From: Pyricularia pennisetigena
Lineage: Eukaryota > Ascomycota > Sordariomycetes > Magnaporthales > Pyriculariaceae
Direction of reading: 5' to 3'
Length of the DNA stretch: 64,000 bases
NCBI RefSeq assembly: GCF_004337985.1
Contig: NC_043742.1
Coordinates: 5,864,028 to 5,928,027, forward strand
Under the pieces are notes generated by a model. The model saw only the letters and a list, made by a program, of their open reading frames with translations. It made no database searches and was not told where the DNA came from. This document shows positions 11,846 through 23,169 of the stretch, in pieces. How positions within the stretch are numbered: the first letter of the stretch is position 1; the number at the start of each line of letters is the position of its first letter. Both the position numbers and the translations under genes were made by a program.

Positions 11846-13868
11846 ATGGGTTGCGGCGGCAGAAAAAACCAGGTCGAGATTCGTCCGGAACAGAAATGGG
11901 AATACATTGTAAGACGAATGCATCCGACTCGATCGAACCGGTTCATCCAATTGGGCCAGTGGTTGCTAACAAAAGTAAACTAACCCCCCCTGTGCAGAGT
12001 CTAAACGATTTCAAGTCAACATCATGTTGGACGCCCTTTGCCTACAGTTATCTGTGGATTTCCCTCTGCATATCCATGGCCGTTTATGGCGTCGACAGTT
12101 TTACCGCCGTTCAACTCCTTGCATTTAACCAATGGCCCGGCCAGGTTCGACCAGCTATCGACTTCGACATTTCAAAATGGATTTTTGCCGTCTGCATCAT
12201 TCTTTCATTTCTCAACCTCGGATATGAACACATTCGCGCACAAAGGGTTATCAGGAGGGGCAGCGTGGCAGAGAGCTACTTGGACAACTTGGCTGTTCGC
12301 CTGCAAAGTATCCGGATCGGCGGGGGCAATGGCTACAAGCGATTCCTGGTCTTCGCTGAGCTGACCAAAAGCAAAAAGGGCGCCGAATACTTGGCGCTGT
12401 TCACATACTTCAGTTTCCAATGTGAGTTTCCGGGCGCGTTTACCTATTTGGGCTTGTTTAGCAACGAGGTACTGATTTCTTTCTCCTAATCTCATGTGCA
12501 GCTTGGTTTAGAGTTATTGTCTGCTCTGGCCCTAGGCAGGTGGTCAATGCTGTGACGCTCTATGCCTTCTACCAGGCGCAAGATCTCACTCCCAAGGGTA
12601 CTGACGTGGGCAATACGTTGCTGGACTTCTTCAACAAGATCAAGTTCCAGGCCGAACAGAACCCCGTGCTTGCGCTGATCTTGTCTGGTATGGTTTTCAC
12701 CCTGCTGATTTGGGTCCTTGCCATGCTCGCATTGATCGCAGCCGTGCTTTGTTGGGTACTGTTTTTGTGGAGTTACATTCCTGCTGAGGACGGTAGCTTG
12801 TCGAACTACTGCGCGCGGAAAGCGAACAAGCGACTGATGGCCATAGTTGCGGTCAAAGTCAATAAGGGTATCGCCGAGGAGGAGAGGAGGAGAAAGAAGG
12901 CGGAACTCAAGGCAGCAAAGAAGGCAGGCGAGAGGCCACCGGAGGACATCAAGCCAACATTACCCGACGTCGGCGACGATAAGCTCCCGACATTCCCCTC
13001 GCTCACGCGCGCCGACACCATGTCAACACTCCCGCCCTATGCCTCGAGGCCAGGCACCCCAGGAAGCATCGAATTGAATTCATTGGATCAGAAGAGGCCG
13101 ATGCCATCTCGGCAGGGAACCATGAACAGCAATTACTCGTCCAGGCAGCCGCTTATGGGTGCTGCTGCAGAGTTTGGGAGATCAGCATCGCCCGCTCCAT
13201 CCATTCCCAGCACAAACTACAGCGGAAGGACGTATGGTGGCCAACCACCGATGAGCCGCATGCAGTCCAACGCATCCATGTCACGGGCTTACACGGCCAG
13301 CCCGGCGCCCTTTTCGTCAGAGACGGTTCCTGGTCTTCCGCGACCCGGCTACCAACGCAGTCAACCAGGTGGACCGCCGAGCAGATTCGACAGCTACGAC
13401 GACTACTCGAGTGGACGTGCTAGTCCCGCGCCTTCCATGTATCCTTCGCGGGGCCCAGGTCTCCCAAATATGCCGCCGAGGAGCGCGACTGCGCCTGTAC
13501 CTCCCCGCGGTCCTGACGGATACGATGACTACTCGAATGGCCGTGCCAGTCCCGCACCGTCCATGTATCCTCCGCGGGGCCCGCCTAGCTCGAATGGTCG
13601 AGCTAGTCCCGCGCCGTCAATGTACAATCCCTCTCGAGCCCCGCCGCAGAGGAGCGCGACTGGGCCTGTGCCTCCACGAGGCCCTGGATACCCTCCACAG
13701 AGAAACATGACTGCCCCCGCCCCCAGGCCGGAGGACCCGTATGATTACAACACCCGCCTACCAACTTCGAGCAGTCAGGCGCCGCCACAGTCTCGGGGCG
13801 GCTTTGGAAACGGCTGGAACTCGGACTTGGAGAACCAACGGGGCGGGCCCGGAGGCCCGAGATATTAG
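11846..13868 (+). CDS. KCH-family (Kch1/Prm6-like) low-affinity potassium channel
   Basis: Join 11846..11908, 11998..12421, 12502..13868; 617 aa. Kch1 and Prm6 are plasma-membrane proteins needed for K+ influx and the resulting Ca2+ signalling response. The N-terminal half has several hydrophobic spans (PFAYSYLWISLCISMAVYGV, KWIFAVCIILSFLNLG, then LALILSGMVFTLLIWVLAML). The family signature SWFRVIVCSGPRQVVNAVTL spans exon junction 2. The C-terminal third is a disordered Ser/Pro/Arg tail with three repeats of GRASPAPSMY. The protein begins MGCGG, a possible N-myristoylation and palmitoylation signal. Both introns have GTAAGA/GTGAGT donors and TGCAG acceptors and keep phase. Family assignment rests on remembered family sequence and topology. 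Confidence 0.85.
13393..13690 (+). repeat. Coding repeats, GRASPAPSMYP units in KCH tail
   Basis: Three imperfect copies of a unit with core GRASPAPSMY followed by PxRGP. Two copies are preceded by DDYS and two are followed by RSATxPVPPRGP. They make a low-complexity cytoplasmic tail rich in Ser-Pro sites. Confidence 0.8.
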
Positions 13869-14819
13869 GTATACCAATGGACGACAGCGACGACTTATTC
13901 ATATATTTACTATCACCCTCATTCAGGGAACGAGTGGCCCCAGAGTGGCCAGTCATTTTGTAAATCTGGTATATTTGGCTCATCATGATAGAGCGCTTCC
14001 TTTTCTTTGTGTTGGCGACAGGTGGGAGAGTTGAAAGGCAAACTTGGCGTCATATGCGTGCCATGGCGAATCGGTGACACGTTTGCTTATAGTTTTTAAT
14101 GCTATATGTGCAACACATACATACCATACAGGCCCCGCCATGGTTGGCGGTTAAATGTTATTACAGTGTGTGATCTCTACTTTGGAGTCAAGTTGACTTG
14201 TGTCCTTCCTCGGTGTGCGCACATCAACAGGGTTGCTGAAGGCGGGTTGCGTCAACCTTTGCTTACTGATCAACAGTCTAATTAGTCTACCTAGACTAGC
14301 AAGTCGCCGTTTGTCACCCCGCGAGCGATGCATGCGACATCCTACCTCGGCATTCTTTGCACGGAAGGTTGTTACGCCATGGCTTGGTTCAGATCCCGAC
14401 CCATCTAAGGTGGGTTGTTACGGCATGCATAAGCAAGCATTGATGATAATCATTGTTTTAAGTGGTAAGCAAGAATCAATATTATGGGAAGGTTAGTACA
14501 ACTACGAACCCGACTGACTTATCGGTCTCCTACAAACTCGTTTCATAAATGTCGATATACATGTTACCACATATACGCGATATGTCAGCCGAATGCTAGA
14601 CTTGTAAACATAACATCGGTTTACGCCTACATCTATTCCATTTCTGGTCAATCTCCTAACCACGTTGGACTAATTTATTTACCAATGCTATGCCAGCATC
14701 CAATAATTACCCCAACTTGCCCCTCAAACCCCAACCATCCGATCCTCTGGACGTCGTCGAACATCACAACCTTACTAAACTTTCCATTCGCAGTGCCTAA
14801 GATAGGGTACCACAACGCC
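13869..14819. other. Intergenic
   Basis: No gene seen. The open frame continues upstream of 14820 to 14484, but that part has no domain and looks like leader sequence. Confidence 0.4.
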
Positions 14820-16763
14820 ATGGCCTCCCTGCACGCAAAGACGCAGTGGAGCGAGGGGGAGCTCGCCGTCCAGAGCCTCCTGCGCGTCCCGCCGCAGCCC
14901 AACCCGACGGCCGACGGCCTCCCCATCCACTACATTGGACGCGTGCAGGCGGCACCCCTCGTGGCTGTCGGCGCCGTCGACGCGGCCGCCCAGCCGTGGT
15001 CGAGCATCTGGGCCGGCGAGCCGGGCTTTGTCCGCGCCATCGCGCCAGCCGTGGTCGGCATGCGGTCGCTCGTCGACAAGGCAAACGACCCCGTCGCCGG
15101 CGTCCTCTTTGGCGACCTCGCGGACGGCGAGGTCTACAGCGACCCGGATGCGGTCGGCGGTGGCCGCCCGATGAGCGCGCTGGCTATCGACCTCGAGACC
15201 AGGGACCGCGTCAAGCTGGCAGGCAGACTCGTCGCTGGCGTGAGGAGCGCCGGCGCCGCAGATCAGGTCGGCGACGTGCAGCTGGCCATGGCCGTCGCCG
15301 AGAGCATCGGCAACTGCCCCAAGTACCTGAACAAGAAGCGCATCTGGATGCACGTGCCCGAGCCGGAGCTGGTCTCGGACGCGCTACCGCTGCCGGCCCG
15401 CGCGCTCGAGATCCTAGAGCGGGCCGACATGTTCTTCATGTCCACGTCGGACGGGAGGGGTAACATGGACACGAACCACCGCGGGGGCCCGCCGGGCCTG
15501 TTGAGGGTGGTCAGCAACGGCGAGCGGCACGACGCGGGCGTCGTCCTCGCGTACCCCGAGTTCTCGGGCAACAGACTCTACTCCAGCCTCGGGAACCTGC
15601 ATGTGAACGACAAGGTCGGCGTCACCATCCCTGACTTTGAAACGGGGGATGTGGTGTACCTCACGGGAACGGCGAGGTTGCTCGTTGGAGACGATGCGGC
15701 CAGGCTGCTGCCGCGCACCAAGGTCGCCGTCAGGATCGAGGTGACCGCGGCAAAGGTGGTCAGGGATGGTCTGCCGTTCAGAGGCGAGGCGGGCGAATTC
15801 AGCCCGTACAACCCACCGGTGAGACGACTCGCGACCGAGATGGCAGCCGGGCTGGGCGTGGCGGAGAGCAAAGGAGGCGGCAGCGAAGGGGTCGCCGTCG
15901 CAGTGCTGAAACAGAGACAGGTGCTGTCTCCCACCATCACGAGGTACACGTTCGCCCTGCAGCCCCCGACTGGGTCCCCGAAGGGTCGAGTCGGGTCGTG
16001 GACGGCGGCGCAGCACGCCACGCTCGATTTCTCCTCGGAGCTGGACGCGGGCTACAGCCACATGCGGGACGACGACCCGCAGAGCCTCAACGACGACTTC
16101 GTGCGCACCTTTACCGTGTCGAACCTGCCACCGGAGTCGTCTTCTGGGGAGGGCGGGGCGCGCAACGGCGAGATGCAAATCACCGTCAGGACCAACGGGC
16201 CCGTCACGCGCCTCCTGCGGAACTGGAACCTGAGGGCGCCCCTCGAGATACCCGTTATGGGGTTCGGGGGCGGGAGCCTGCGGATCCCCGCCGCCGCCGC
16301 CGCCGCCGGCGACGACGATGCAGCACGTCCGACCGTCTTCGTTGCCACGGGCGTCGGGATAACACCGCTTCTCTCCCAGGCGGGTGCGCTGCTGTCCGCC
16401 CAGCAAAGGTCGGCGAGGGCCCCTCTCAGCGTCCTGTGGAGCTTGCGAAGGGAGGACGTGCCCTTCGCGGCTGACGAGTTCAAAAGGACGCCCGGGCTCG
16501 GGGCCGTGACGAAGCTGTACGTCAGTGACCTGGGGGCAGCGGCTGAGGGCGGCAGTGGTTCCCAGCCAGAGACGGCCCGGGAAAAGGGGGCGTCGCAGAT
16601 TATTGCGGGCAGGCTCACCAAGCAAGGTCTTCTCGATGCGGCCGGGCACCAAGACGGAGGTCTGAAGGCTAGATTCTATATATGCGCTGGGCCTGCAGCT
16701 ACAAAGACCATTACTGAATGGCTGGCTGGTCAAGATGTAGTTACTGAAAGTTTCAACTACTGA
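14820..16763 (+). CDS. Two-domain flavoprotein: PNPOx-like FMN domain fused to FAD/NAD(P) reductase
   Basis: Single exon, 647 aa, GC-rich coding. Residues about 35-300 resemble pyridoxamine-5'-phosphate-oxidase-like FMN-binding split-barrel proteins (ADMFFMSTSDGRGNMDTNHR, then LYSSLGNLHVNDKVGV). Residues about 360-645 are a ferredoxin-reductase-type module: a flavin-binding RTFTVSNLPP and the NAD(P)-binding VFVATGVGITPLLSQAGALL. The likely reaction is NAD(P)H-dependent electron transfer from FAD to the N-terminal flavin; the substrate is unknown. The C-terminus FYICAGPAATKTITEWL fits the end of the reductase fold. There is no C-terminal 2Fe-2S domain. The start at 14820 is the first Met next to the domain; an upstream in-frame start at 14484 would add 112 residues without domain signal. 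Confidence 0.8.
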   Translation: MASLHAKTQWSEGELAVQSLLRVPPQPNPTADGLPIHYIGRVQAAPLVAVGAVDAAAQPWSSIWAGEPGFVRAIAPAVVGMRSLVDKANDPVAGVLFGDLADGEVYSDPDAVGGGRPMSALAIDLETRDRVKLAGRLVAGVRSAGAADQVGDVQLAMAVAESIGNCPKYLNKKRIWMHVPEPELVSDALPLPARALEILERADMFFMSTSDGRGNMDTNHRGGPPGLLRVVSNGERHDAGVVLAYPEFSGNRLYSSLGNLHVNDKVGVTIPDFETGDVVYLTGTARLLVGDDAARLLPRTKVAVRIEVTAAKVVRDGLPFRGEAGEFSPYNPPVRRLATEMAAGLGVAESKGGGSEGVAVAVLKQRQVLSPTITRYTFALQPPTGSPKGRVGSWTAAQHATLDFSSELDAGYSHMRDDDPQSLNDDFVRTFTVSNLPPESSSGEGGARNGEMQITVRTNGPVTRLLRNWNLRAPLEIPVMGFGGGSLRIPAAAAAAGDDDAARPTVFVATGVGITPLLSQAGALLSAQQRSARAPLSVLWSLRREDVPFAADEFKRTPGLGAVTKLYVSDLGAAAEGGSGSQPETAREKGASQIIAGRLTKQGLLDAAGHQDGGLKARFYICAGPAATKTITEWLAGQDVVTESFNY

Positions 16764-17432
16764 GTGACGGATAATCCGTGAGAGTAGGGTATTGAGAATT
16801 AATAGATTTGAGAGATCAAAGCAGAACAGTATGAGAGTCTGACAGCACTTGCGAAATCGGTACAGGTAAAATTTCAACTGTCGCTGAAGCAACTCGAGGA
16901 TATTATTCCTTGCAAAACCCTATGGGGCAGTTATTCCTCCATCCTATCTACTGGATCTATCTAAATACATGCCTACGTATGAATCGTTTGCAGCCTATCT
17001 GCAATACCCCCGGAAATCCCGTTTTAATGTCGCTGTTTGATGTCATGTTCCCGAAACGCCAATAACCCAAAAAAAAAAGAATACCAAAACTAACAATTAT
17101 CCAAAGAAAAACAAGGGGATGTGTGAAAAAAACGCCACAAGAGTCCCCAGTAATACCGTCGTGGAATCCCGCAACCCAAAGGGTCACAGCCTCATGATGG
17201 CGTGATATCATGCTCCACGTTTGCGAAAAGACTATAGGCGTCTCGCAATCGCTCTTGCAGCGAATCTCTCTAGTCCCTCCTCAAGGTTAGAGAACTGCGA
17301 CGGCGTGCAGGCCGGAAGAGCGCGTAGTTTTTGTACATGCCTCCGACCGAGGCATGAGACATAAACCTCCGCCCTGAAATTATAAAAAATAAACAAATTG
17401 CAGGCCCACCCACGATTTCGGGAGGGCCTGCG
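16764..17432. other. Convergent intergenic with 3' hairpin
   Basis: No gene seen. It lies between the ends of the flavoprotein (+) and the microprotein (-). The hairpin at 17400-17431 is listed separately. Confidence 0.4.
17400..17431 (-). terminator. Hairpin directly after microprotein stop codon
   Basis: Arms GCAGGCCC (17400-17407) and GGGCCTGC (17424-17431) pair perfectly. Inside, CCC (17409-17411) can pair with GGG (17420-17422), leaving an 8-nt loop. On the minus strand it begins two nucleotides after the TGA of the 55-aa gene, so it would form in that mRNA's 3' untranslated region. A role in 3'-end formation or mRNA stability is inference. Confidence 0.55.
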
Positions 17433-17600
17433 TCATTGATCGTCGTCGACTAATGAAGTGCTTCCCGTGCTGGACGACGACGTGGTGCTGACGCTGGATC
17501 TCGCCATCGAGACGAGCTTGTAGATGCCGAAAGAGATGCCCGCCAGAACTATGAACAGGATGATGATGATGATGGCAATGACGTCGTTTTGCTTAACCAT
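17433..17600 (-). CDS. 55-aa single-pass membrane microprotein
   Basis: A complete ATG-to-TGA frame of 56 codons. Residues 1-6 (MVKQND) are polar; residues 7-26 form a strongly hydrophobic helix (VIAIIIIILFIVLAGISFGI) with a Gly-xxx-Gly patch; YKLVSMARS gives positive charge on one side. The tail is Ser/Thr-rich and ends in acidic VDDDQ. The start context is good (A at -3, G at +4). No family was recognised. The positive-inside rule suggests the Ser-rich tail is cytosolic, though the N-terminal Lys makes this uncertain. It is below usual gene-length cut-offs. Coding status rests on the clean hydrophobic helix, Kozak context and the downstream hairpin; conservation could not be tested. Confidence 0.65.
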   Translation of the reverse strand: MVKQNDVIAIIIIILFIVLAGISFGIYKLVSMARSSVSTTSSSSTGSTSLVDDDQ

Positions 17601-18723
17601 CTTGCCGACTGGTTGTCTTGGGCAGACAAAAGCCGGTAGACAAGTGGTGAGGAGGAAATGTGGTGGCTTGGTGGGTGAGTATAAGGGCGAGGAATGCTTT
17701 TCTCGATGTCGTTGATCTTTTTTTTTTTTTTAATCCCAAAGAGTATATTTTAGATTCGTAGACCGTTTGCGGTGTGCGGGTTTTGTGTCTGGCCGCAAGC
17801 GATGTGGAATGCGGGCGATTATACGGAATGCGAACGTATTATATGAGAGTATGAACGAGTATGTATGAGGTATGTAGACTGGCTTGTCGGTTATTTGTTC
17901 ACGGCAATTCCAATTGGTTTGCTGGGTTTGGCCGGCTTCATAAAAATATGGCGGTTGCAAGATGTCAAGAGACGATGAATAGCACAATAGGGCAGGAAAG
18001 CGTTTGCATGTTGGGCAGCGGGCAGAAAAACCGCAGGAGCGCGACCATAAAAGCGACTTGGATGCAAGCTCTATTATTCCCCCGCCACCAAGTAAATAAA
18101 ATCCGGAAGGCTGGCCAGCCAACCACCCCGAACAAGGGTGCGAACGGGGAACCAGTTACGCGTGATGATTGGCCAATATGGTAAAAAGTGGGCCACTTTA
18201 ACCAGCCTCTTTGTTCAAGGGGTTGTTTGAAGTCAGCGCGACTCCGCTTGGTTTTTTTCATGATTCCAACCTTGTCGGGGCGTGACGTACCATGAAGGTG
18301 CGGTCCCCGTCCCGATTCCAAGTGAGGAGTTTGCTGCGGGCACTAATTTCTATCCATCTTTTGGAATCCAAGACTGTTGGTTTGTTGGTTTGGCCTCTTT
18401 TTTCAAATGGGTTCACATAATAGCGCCAAGATATCGATAGGTCAGAAGTAGGGTACATACGCGAACCATCGGCTGCTTATCCTATCTTACTTATCAGTAA
18501 TTGTAGGCTCGTCTGGAAGAGAAACGAAAAACAGGCAACAGAGTCCCATAACTCAGTGTCACTTGTAAGAGAAATCGTATTTATTTGATTGATCCCAGTA
18601 AAATTCCGTAGCGCCTTGTCCAGACTAAGGGAAAGAAAAAAAGGTCATCGTAAAATATGGTTTCGGTATAACTGGGGTGAAGTGAAATTGACTTTTTCCC
18701 CCATTGGGGAAGAGCTGCAAGTT
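17601..18723. other. Intergenic upstream of microprotein, 3' of HP1
   Basis: No gene seen. It includes a short poly-T/A run near 17720 just upstream of the microprotein and the HP1 3' region. Confidence 0.4.
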
Positions 18724-19841
18724 CTATGAACTTGTGAAATTGATTTTGGATTCGTAAAATTTCAGCATCTGTGAATGCGAAAACATGTTAGCAGTTTTTC
18801 GAGGACAAAAAGACATATCCACATGGTCCATTGGGAAGCACACGGTCCATAGGGAAGTGTCCATGATCATCGAAGAAGCTCACTTTCTGCGGTGCGCGCG
18901 TATACGCCTGTTGTGCCTTGTGCTGCGATTTTTCGCCATTCTTCCAGCCAAGCCACACTATAAGCTCCCCCTTGTCGTTTCTCGTCATGTCTATAGTATC
19001 AATCTGGTCCTCCCAGCTGCCGCTCGGCGGCTTCCATGCCACGGCCTTCCGGCTCTCTGGCGGCTCCGAGTCCAAGGGGTGATCGCCGTTCTTACGCGAC
19101 TTTTTGGTCGAACCCGGCGTGGCACCGGTCGATGGTCGGCCACGCTTCTTGGTCTTTGTAGCCTTCTTAAAGCTTTCGTACAATTCTGCAATGGTGCCGT
19201 GCTCCTGCAGGTATTCATCGAGTATCTCATCGGCCGAGCCCTGCAGGTTCTCCAACGGCTCCCATGTCCTGTCGGATTTCTTCTCAAAACCTTCCCACTT
19301 TACTTCGAACCTCAATTTGCCCTGTGTTCATTCAAGTTTGTGATCAGCGCCTTAGATCAAACGTCGACCCGATCCAGGGGCAGATATTCCTCACGTCGCT
19401 TTCATCGATCCTGTGCGACAAGATCTTCTCTACTACATATTCCTCTTCGTCGCCTTCGTCCCCCTCTTCCTCATCATCTTCTGCCGCGGCGCCGCTGGTG
19501 GACTCCTTTGAGTCATCCTCGTCTTCTTCGTCATCAAACTGCGCGGCCTTCTTGTCGCGCCTGGGCACGACGTCAAGCTCGGTGCTGCCCTCGGACATGT
19601 CGTCGTCACTTATCGCTGGTTGTTCGAAGCACAGTAAGTATTAGTCTTGTATGTTTTTGTTTTACAGAAATGGAACAATATTGTTGCTGAAAGTCCGTGG
19701 TGCTTCTCGAAGGCGTATAACGGGACGCGTATAAACCAAGTGCGGCGGGACGCGACACGAACTGAGATGGTGAGGTAGGTACGTGTAAAAGTAGCAAACG
19801 GAGGCTGGAGCGCGCAAAATAAAGTACTCACCGGGCGGCAT
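18724..19841 (-). CDS. HP1: Heterochromatin protein 1 (chromo and chromoshadow domains)
   Basis: Join, in transcription order, 19841..19832, 19615..19395, 19321..18884, 18768..18724; 237 aa. HP1 binds H3K9-methylated nucleosomes and drives heterochromatin silencing. An acidic N-terminus leads into the chromodomain (about 61-118), with aromatic cage residues Tyr63, Trp86 and Phe89 in the expected spacing. A basic hinge (KKRGRPSTGATPGSTKKSRK) follows, then a chromoshadow domain (about 165-237) with LIVWLGWKNGEKSQHKAQQAY. Exon 1 is only 10 nt (Met-Pro-Pro plus one base); the chosen acceptor gives MPPAISDDDMSEG. The last exon gives MLKFYESKINFTSS, the expected C-terminal helix. Reading past the 18884 donor instead gives a tail unlike HP1. 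All three introns keep phase. A 301-aa open frame on the opposite strand is an antisense shadow. Confidence 0.92.
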
Positions 19842-22800
19842 TTTGGCAGGCGTTTGAATTGAAGTTATTGTTTGGGTTCAGCTTGACTTGTGCGAGGCCT
19901 GAGGAGCTTTGCGATTGTGCCAATCGATATCTCCAACAGCTTTCGTCGCGGGAACGGATCGCGACGGCGACGTGCCGGAAAAGTGGGTTGCCTGGTAGGT
20001 GAGTGATTATGTAAGGTTGATGGTACCTACCTAAGGTAGTTACCACCCGAGGCCGGTCGCTTTTACTAAGCGAAGCTTGAGCCACATCGGAGAGGCGCCA
20101 CAAGCCACTGGAAAACAGCTGTAGTTTTTGTCAAGGATGGAATGGGGTCCACTTTGAATAAAAGTCACGCAGTACAAAGTTTCCAATTACGTAGCAGCAA
20201 CTCGATCCAGCGACGATGGCAATTTTGCACAACTCAAAAGCTCAATCACCGTCGAGAGGATCGGCTGATCTGATTTGATTGTCAGGTCAACCTGGTTCAT
20301 TTGGGTCTTTATCCGGAAGTACGAAGGAACAACCAGTAAAGCACATTACCATGTTTTCGATTCCAGCCGGCTAGGTTCCCAGTGAGGGAGGGTTGACGAA
20401 CGCGAAGAACACCCACACAACACCTTTGCACTTTTGCCGTGGCACGCAGGTCGGTTCAAGCACGCCTGACTGACTACACGCCCGGGCTGTCTTCCGACAT
20501 GGTTCTTGGCAGAGACGCAGACTTGCAAGATACGGACGGCACAATTTCGGCCGACGGTGTGCGGGCCCTAACGTAACTCGGGGCGAACAAGCGAGTCCGT
20601 TCCCACACGTTCGGAAGCCTGGACCATGTTTTGTGTGTTGCGGTATGCAAACTGGAACCAGAGAATAAAAAAATAATAATAATAAAAAAGGCCCAAGTCA
20701 AAATTTGTGCGCCCAAAGTAGGTGCTGACTCGAAAATCCCATCCCTTGGGCACCCTCACAAGTTTCGATCTGGCGTGGAAGCCAATACTCTGGAGACGTC
20801 TGTGCAAACCATGGTTCCCTTCTTTCTGACCATCCTTTGTCCGGTACTATTCTAAACAGCGTACGTTATGACTATGGTGTCAATGTTATATGTGGAGAGC
20901 AGCATATAATTGTACCTGTTATACGGTACAAATCGGTTCACAACTCCACGATTCCATGCCGAGCGACCTGCCTCTTTTATACCGTGGAGCCGCCCTTACT
21001 CCTTTTAAGGGCATCGCGTTTGCTCACCGACCAGCTCCCCGAGATGATCAAGCACTCTTGTGGCCGTTGCACAGCGGAGCCCCAGGTGCCTAGTGCAGTG
21101 CCAGGTCCATAAGCAGCAATTCATTGTCACTTGTTATGCACAAAATCACGGCGATCGGGATCCGGTTCCTCCACCAGGCGTGCCTGGGCACACCGGTGCG
21201 TATTATGCCCGTTTTACACAGGCCCGGTCCATCCCGCCAACCATACATTCATTACTCGAGTTCCTTTTTTTTTTTTTTTTCTGCGGCCCCTCTCATTGAC
21301 TGGCTCTTTACTTCACTTCACTGCTTAGGAATTAAATGAGCAGATGGATCACTTGTGTGAAGAAGACGCGAGACATAGCAGACATCAAATCAATCAAAGT
21401 CTGGGCCCCAATCGCTACCACCCACATCCTCTATCGACCTACCTAGTATGTCACTAGGCAGGCTCGGCAAATTTCCCATTGCTCGCAGGTCAAATCGAGC
21501 GAGCAACCTCGTATGGATGGATGGATGGATGGATGGATGGATGGATGGATGGACCATCCGTTGGGGGTTGTTGCTGCGTGCAGTGCTGGTTTTGTGAACC
21601 CAAAAAAAGTTCAATCTCAAGGCCTTGCTGGCGAACCAGTAGGTGACGCGGACGGCACTAGCCCCCTCGGAAAAAAAGTCGCGCTTGCACCAGCAAACCA
21701 CGGGGTGTGGATAAATTCCAACGGTGAAATTTCGCATCACGAGCGAACAGAGGTGCATCCGCTTAATTTTTATTGCATCTCACTCGGCGTGGAACTTGCT
21801 GTAGGAATCTCATCCGAAAGCAGAGGCGTGCCAGCAGGTGGCTGTTATCAGCACTCTGGGACCCTGTTTTCCAGTGCTTCCTAAAGAAGATCGACCTGGC
21901 AACCAGTGACTCGCGCAGGATTTTTTAGCCACGGCAAGCCGGGAAAGGCCCACTTTGACAGCTCTCCGACCCACCACCTCTAGGTACTTTATCCCCTGTC
22001 GTTGGGGAGGGTCGTTGGGCCCGCACAACGTCCACTCTCGATCAGCAGTCAAGTGGATGACGGAAAACAGCACGGCGCGAGCCCGCCCATTGGCTGAAGG
22101 ACGCGGCGTCGACCACCAAAAATGACATGGCGCGCGAACCATAACAGCACCAATGCTGGATAGCTTATTAAAATCCGTCGTGGTCATAATTAAACCGCGC
22201 TTGTCAAAGGTGACATTTGCAACACCAATCCTAGCTGCTCAGGGCTCCAAGCAGGGATTGACGACCTAGTAAGTCTGGTAGCCTACCAAGTACGGAATTA
22301 TTATGACCTTCTGTAGTATCCATCCACCCATTTTGGCCCGATGACACCAGCTTTTCTTAGGGCAGCTGCACTCGTTTCCCCATGCATTAAGAAGCTGGCT
22401 ACATTGTGTATGGGAAAGAAGGTGAATGCAGAAGCAGAAAAGAAGAAGAAAGGGAGAAAAAAAAAAAAGGAAAAAAGAAAAGAGAGAGAAAAAAAAAAAG
22501 AAGAGAAAAGTAAATCCAATGTGCCACTGGTATCCATCGGCAGGGCTTTGTCTCTTGTCATTGTTGCTGTAACCCGAAGCACGCTGGCTTTCATATCCAG
22601 CAACAATAGCCTTCAGCATCCCTATCTACTTCATCTACACCACCTTGGCCCTCCAACTTCTTTAGCGTCGAGTGTTCCCTTGTTAGCCCCAGTCTTTTGC
22701 TTCTGACCCCGGCCTGCAGCCTATTTAAGGTACACCTTCCCTGTCACGCCCCGAAGGACGTGCTCAAGAATACCGGGGAAGGTGAAGGAGAAATAACTGT

Positions 22801-23169
22801 TGATACCTTCGCGCCTGGTTCTTTTTCTTCGCGGACAGTCGGTCATTAAAAGACTAACCAGTCTTCTTTGTGCTCGATCGACGGGATCCTTTCATAACCC
22901 TGATGTCAGCTCTTGTCGAACTGCCTTGTTCTTTCCAAGAGAATTAAGGCAAACAACGCTGCATCAGCATCTCACAAAAAAAAAAAAAAAAAAAAAAGCT
23001 GTTCTGGGAAGAATTCGCGGATATCCTGATGCCTGCAAGCGCAAAGCCTCCGCAGCACTGCTAGTTCTTTCACCTGGGGGGCGCACAAATTTTCCGAGTT
23101 TTCTTTTGCAATCAGTTTGTCTCCCGTATGCCGGCGCGTGGGACCTGACCTCAGGAGAGTGCTGCTGCC
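19842..23169. promoter_or_regulatory. Long divergent intergenic region HP1 / 23170 gene
   Basis: About 3.3 kb with no supportable gene. It holds the HP1 promoter (with a CTACCT-A-AGGTAG inverted repeat at 20027-20039), an ATGG microsatellite, poly-T at about 21267-21281, a purine-rich stretch at 22437-22510 and a poly-A tract near 22978-22997. Short frames from 20837, 21390 and 21810 show no domain. Confidence 0.45.
21513..21552. repeat. (ATGG)10 microsatellite
   Basis: Ten perfect ATGG units in intergenic DNA. The translated Met-Asp-Gly-Trp pattern of the local open frame is an artefact of the repeat. Confidence 0.95.

Noticed and set aside
14484..14819. 112-residue N-terminal extension of the flavoprotein
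   Set aside because: No domain and no sequence bias like the downstream coding region; treated as leader.
18785..19690. 301-aa open frame on the plus strand
   Set aside because: It is antisense to HP1, whose spliced frame matches chromo and chromoshadow domains; the plus-strand protein is Arg/Ser/Leu noise.
21513..21884. 123-aa frame beginning with Met-Asp-Gly-Trp repeats
   Set aside because: Created by the ATGG microsatellite; the rest has no coding signal.
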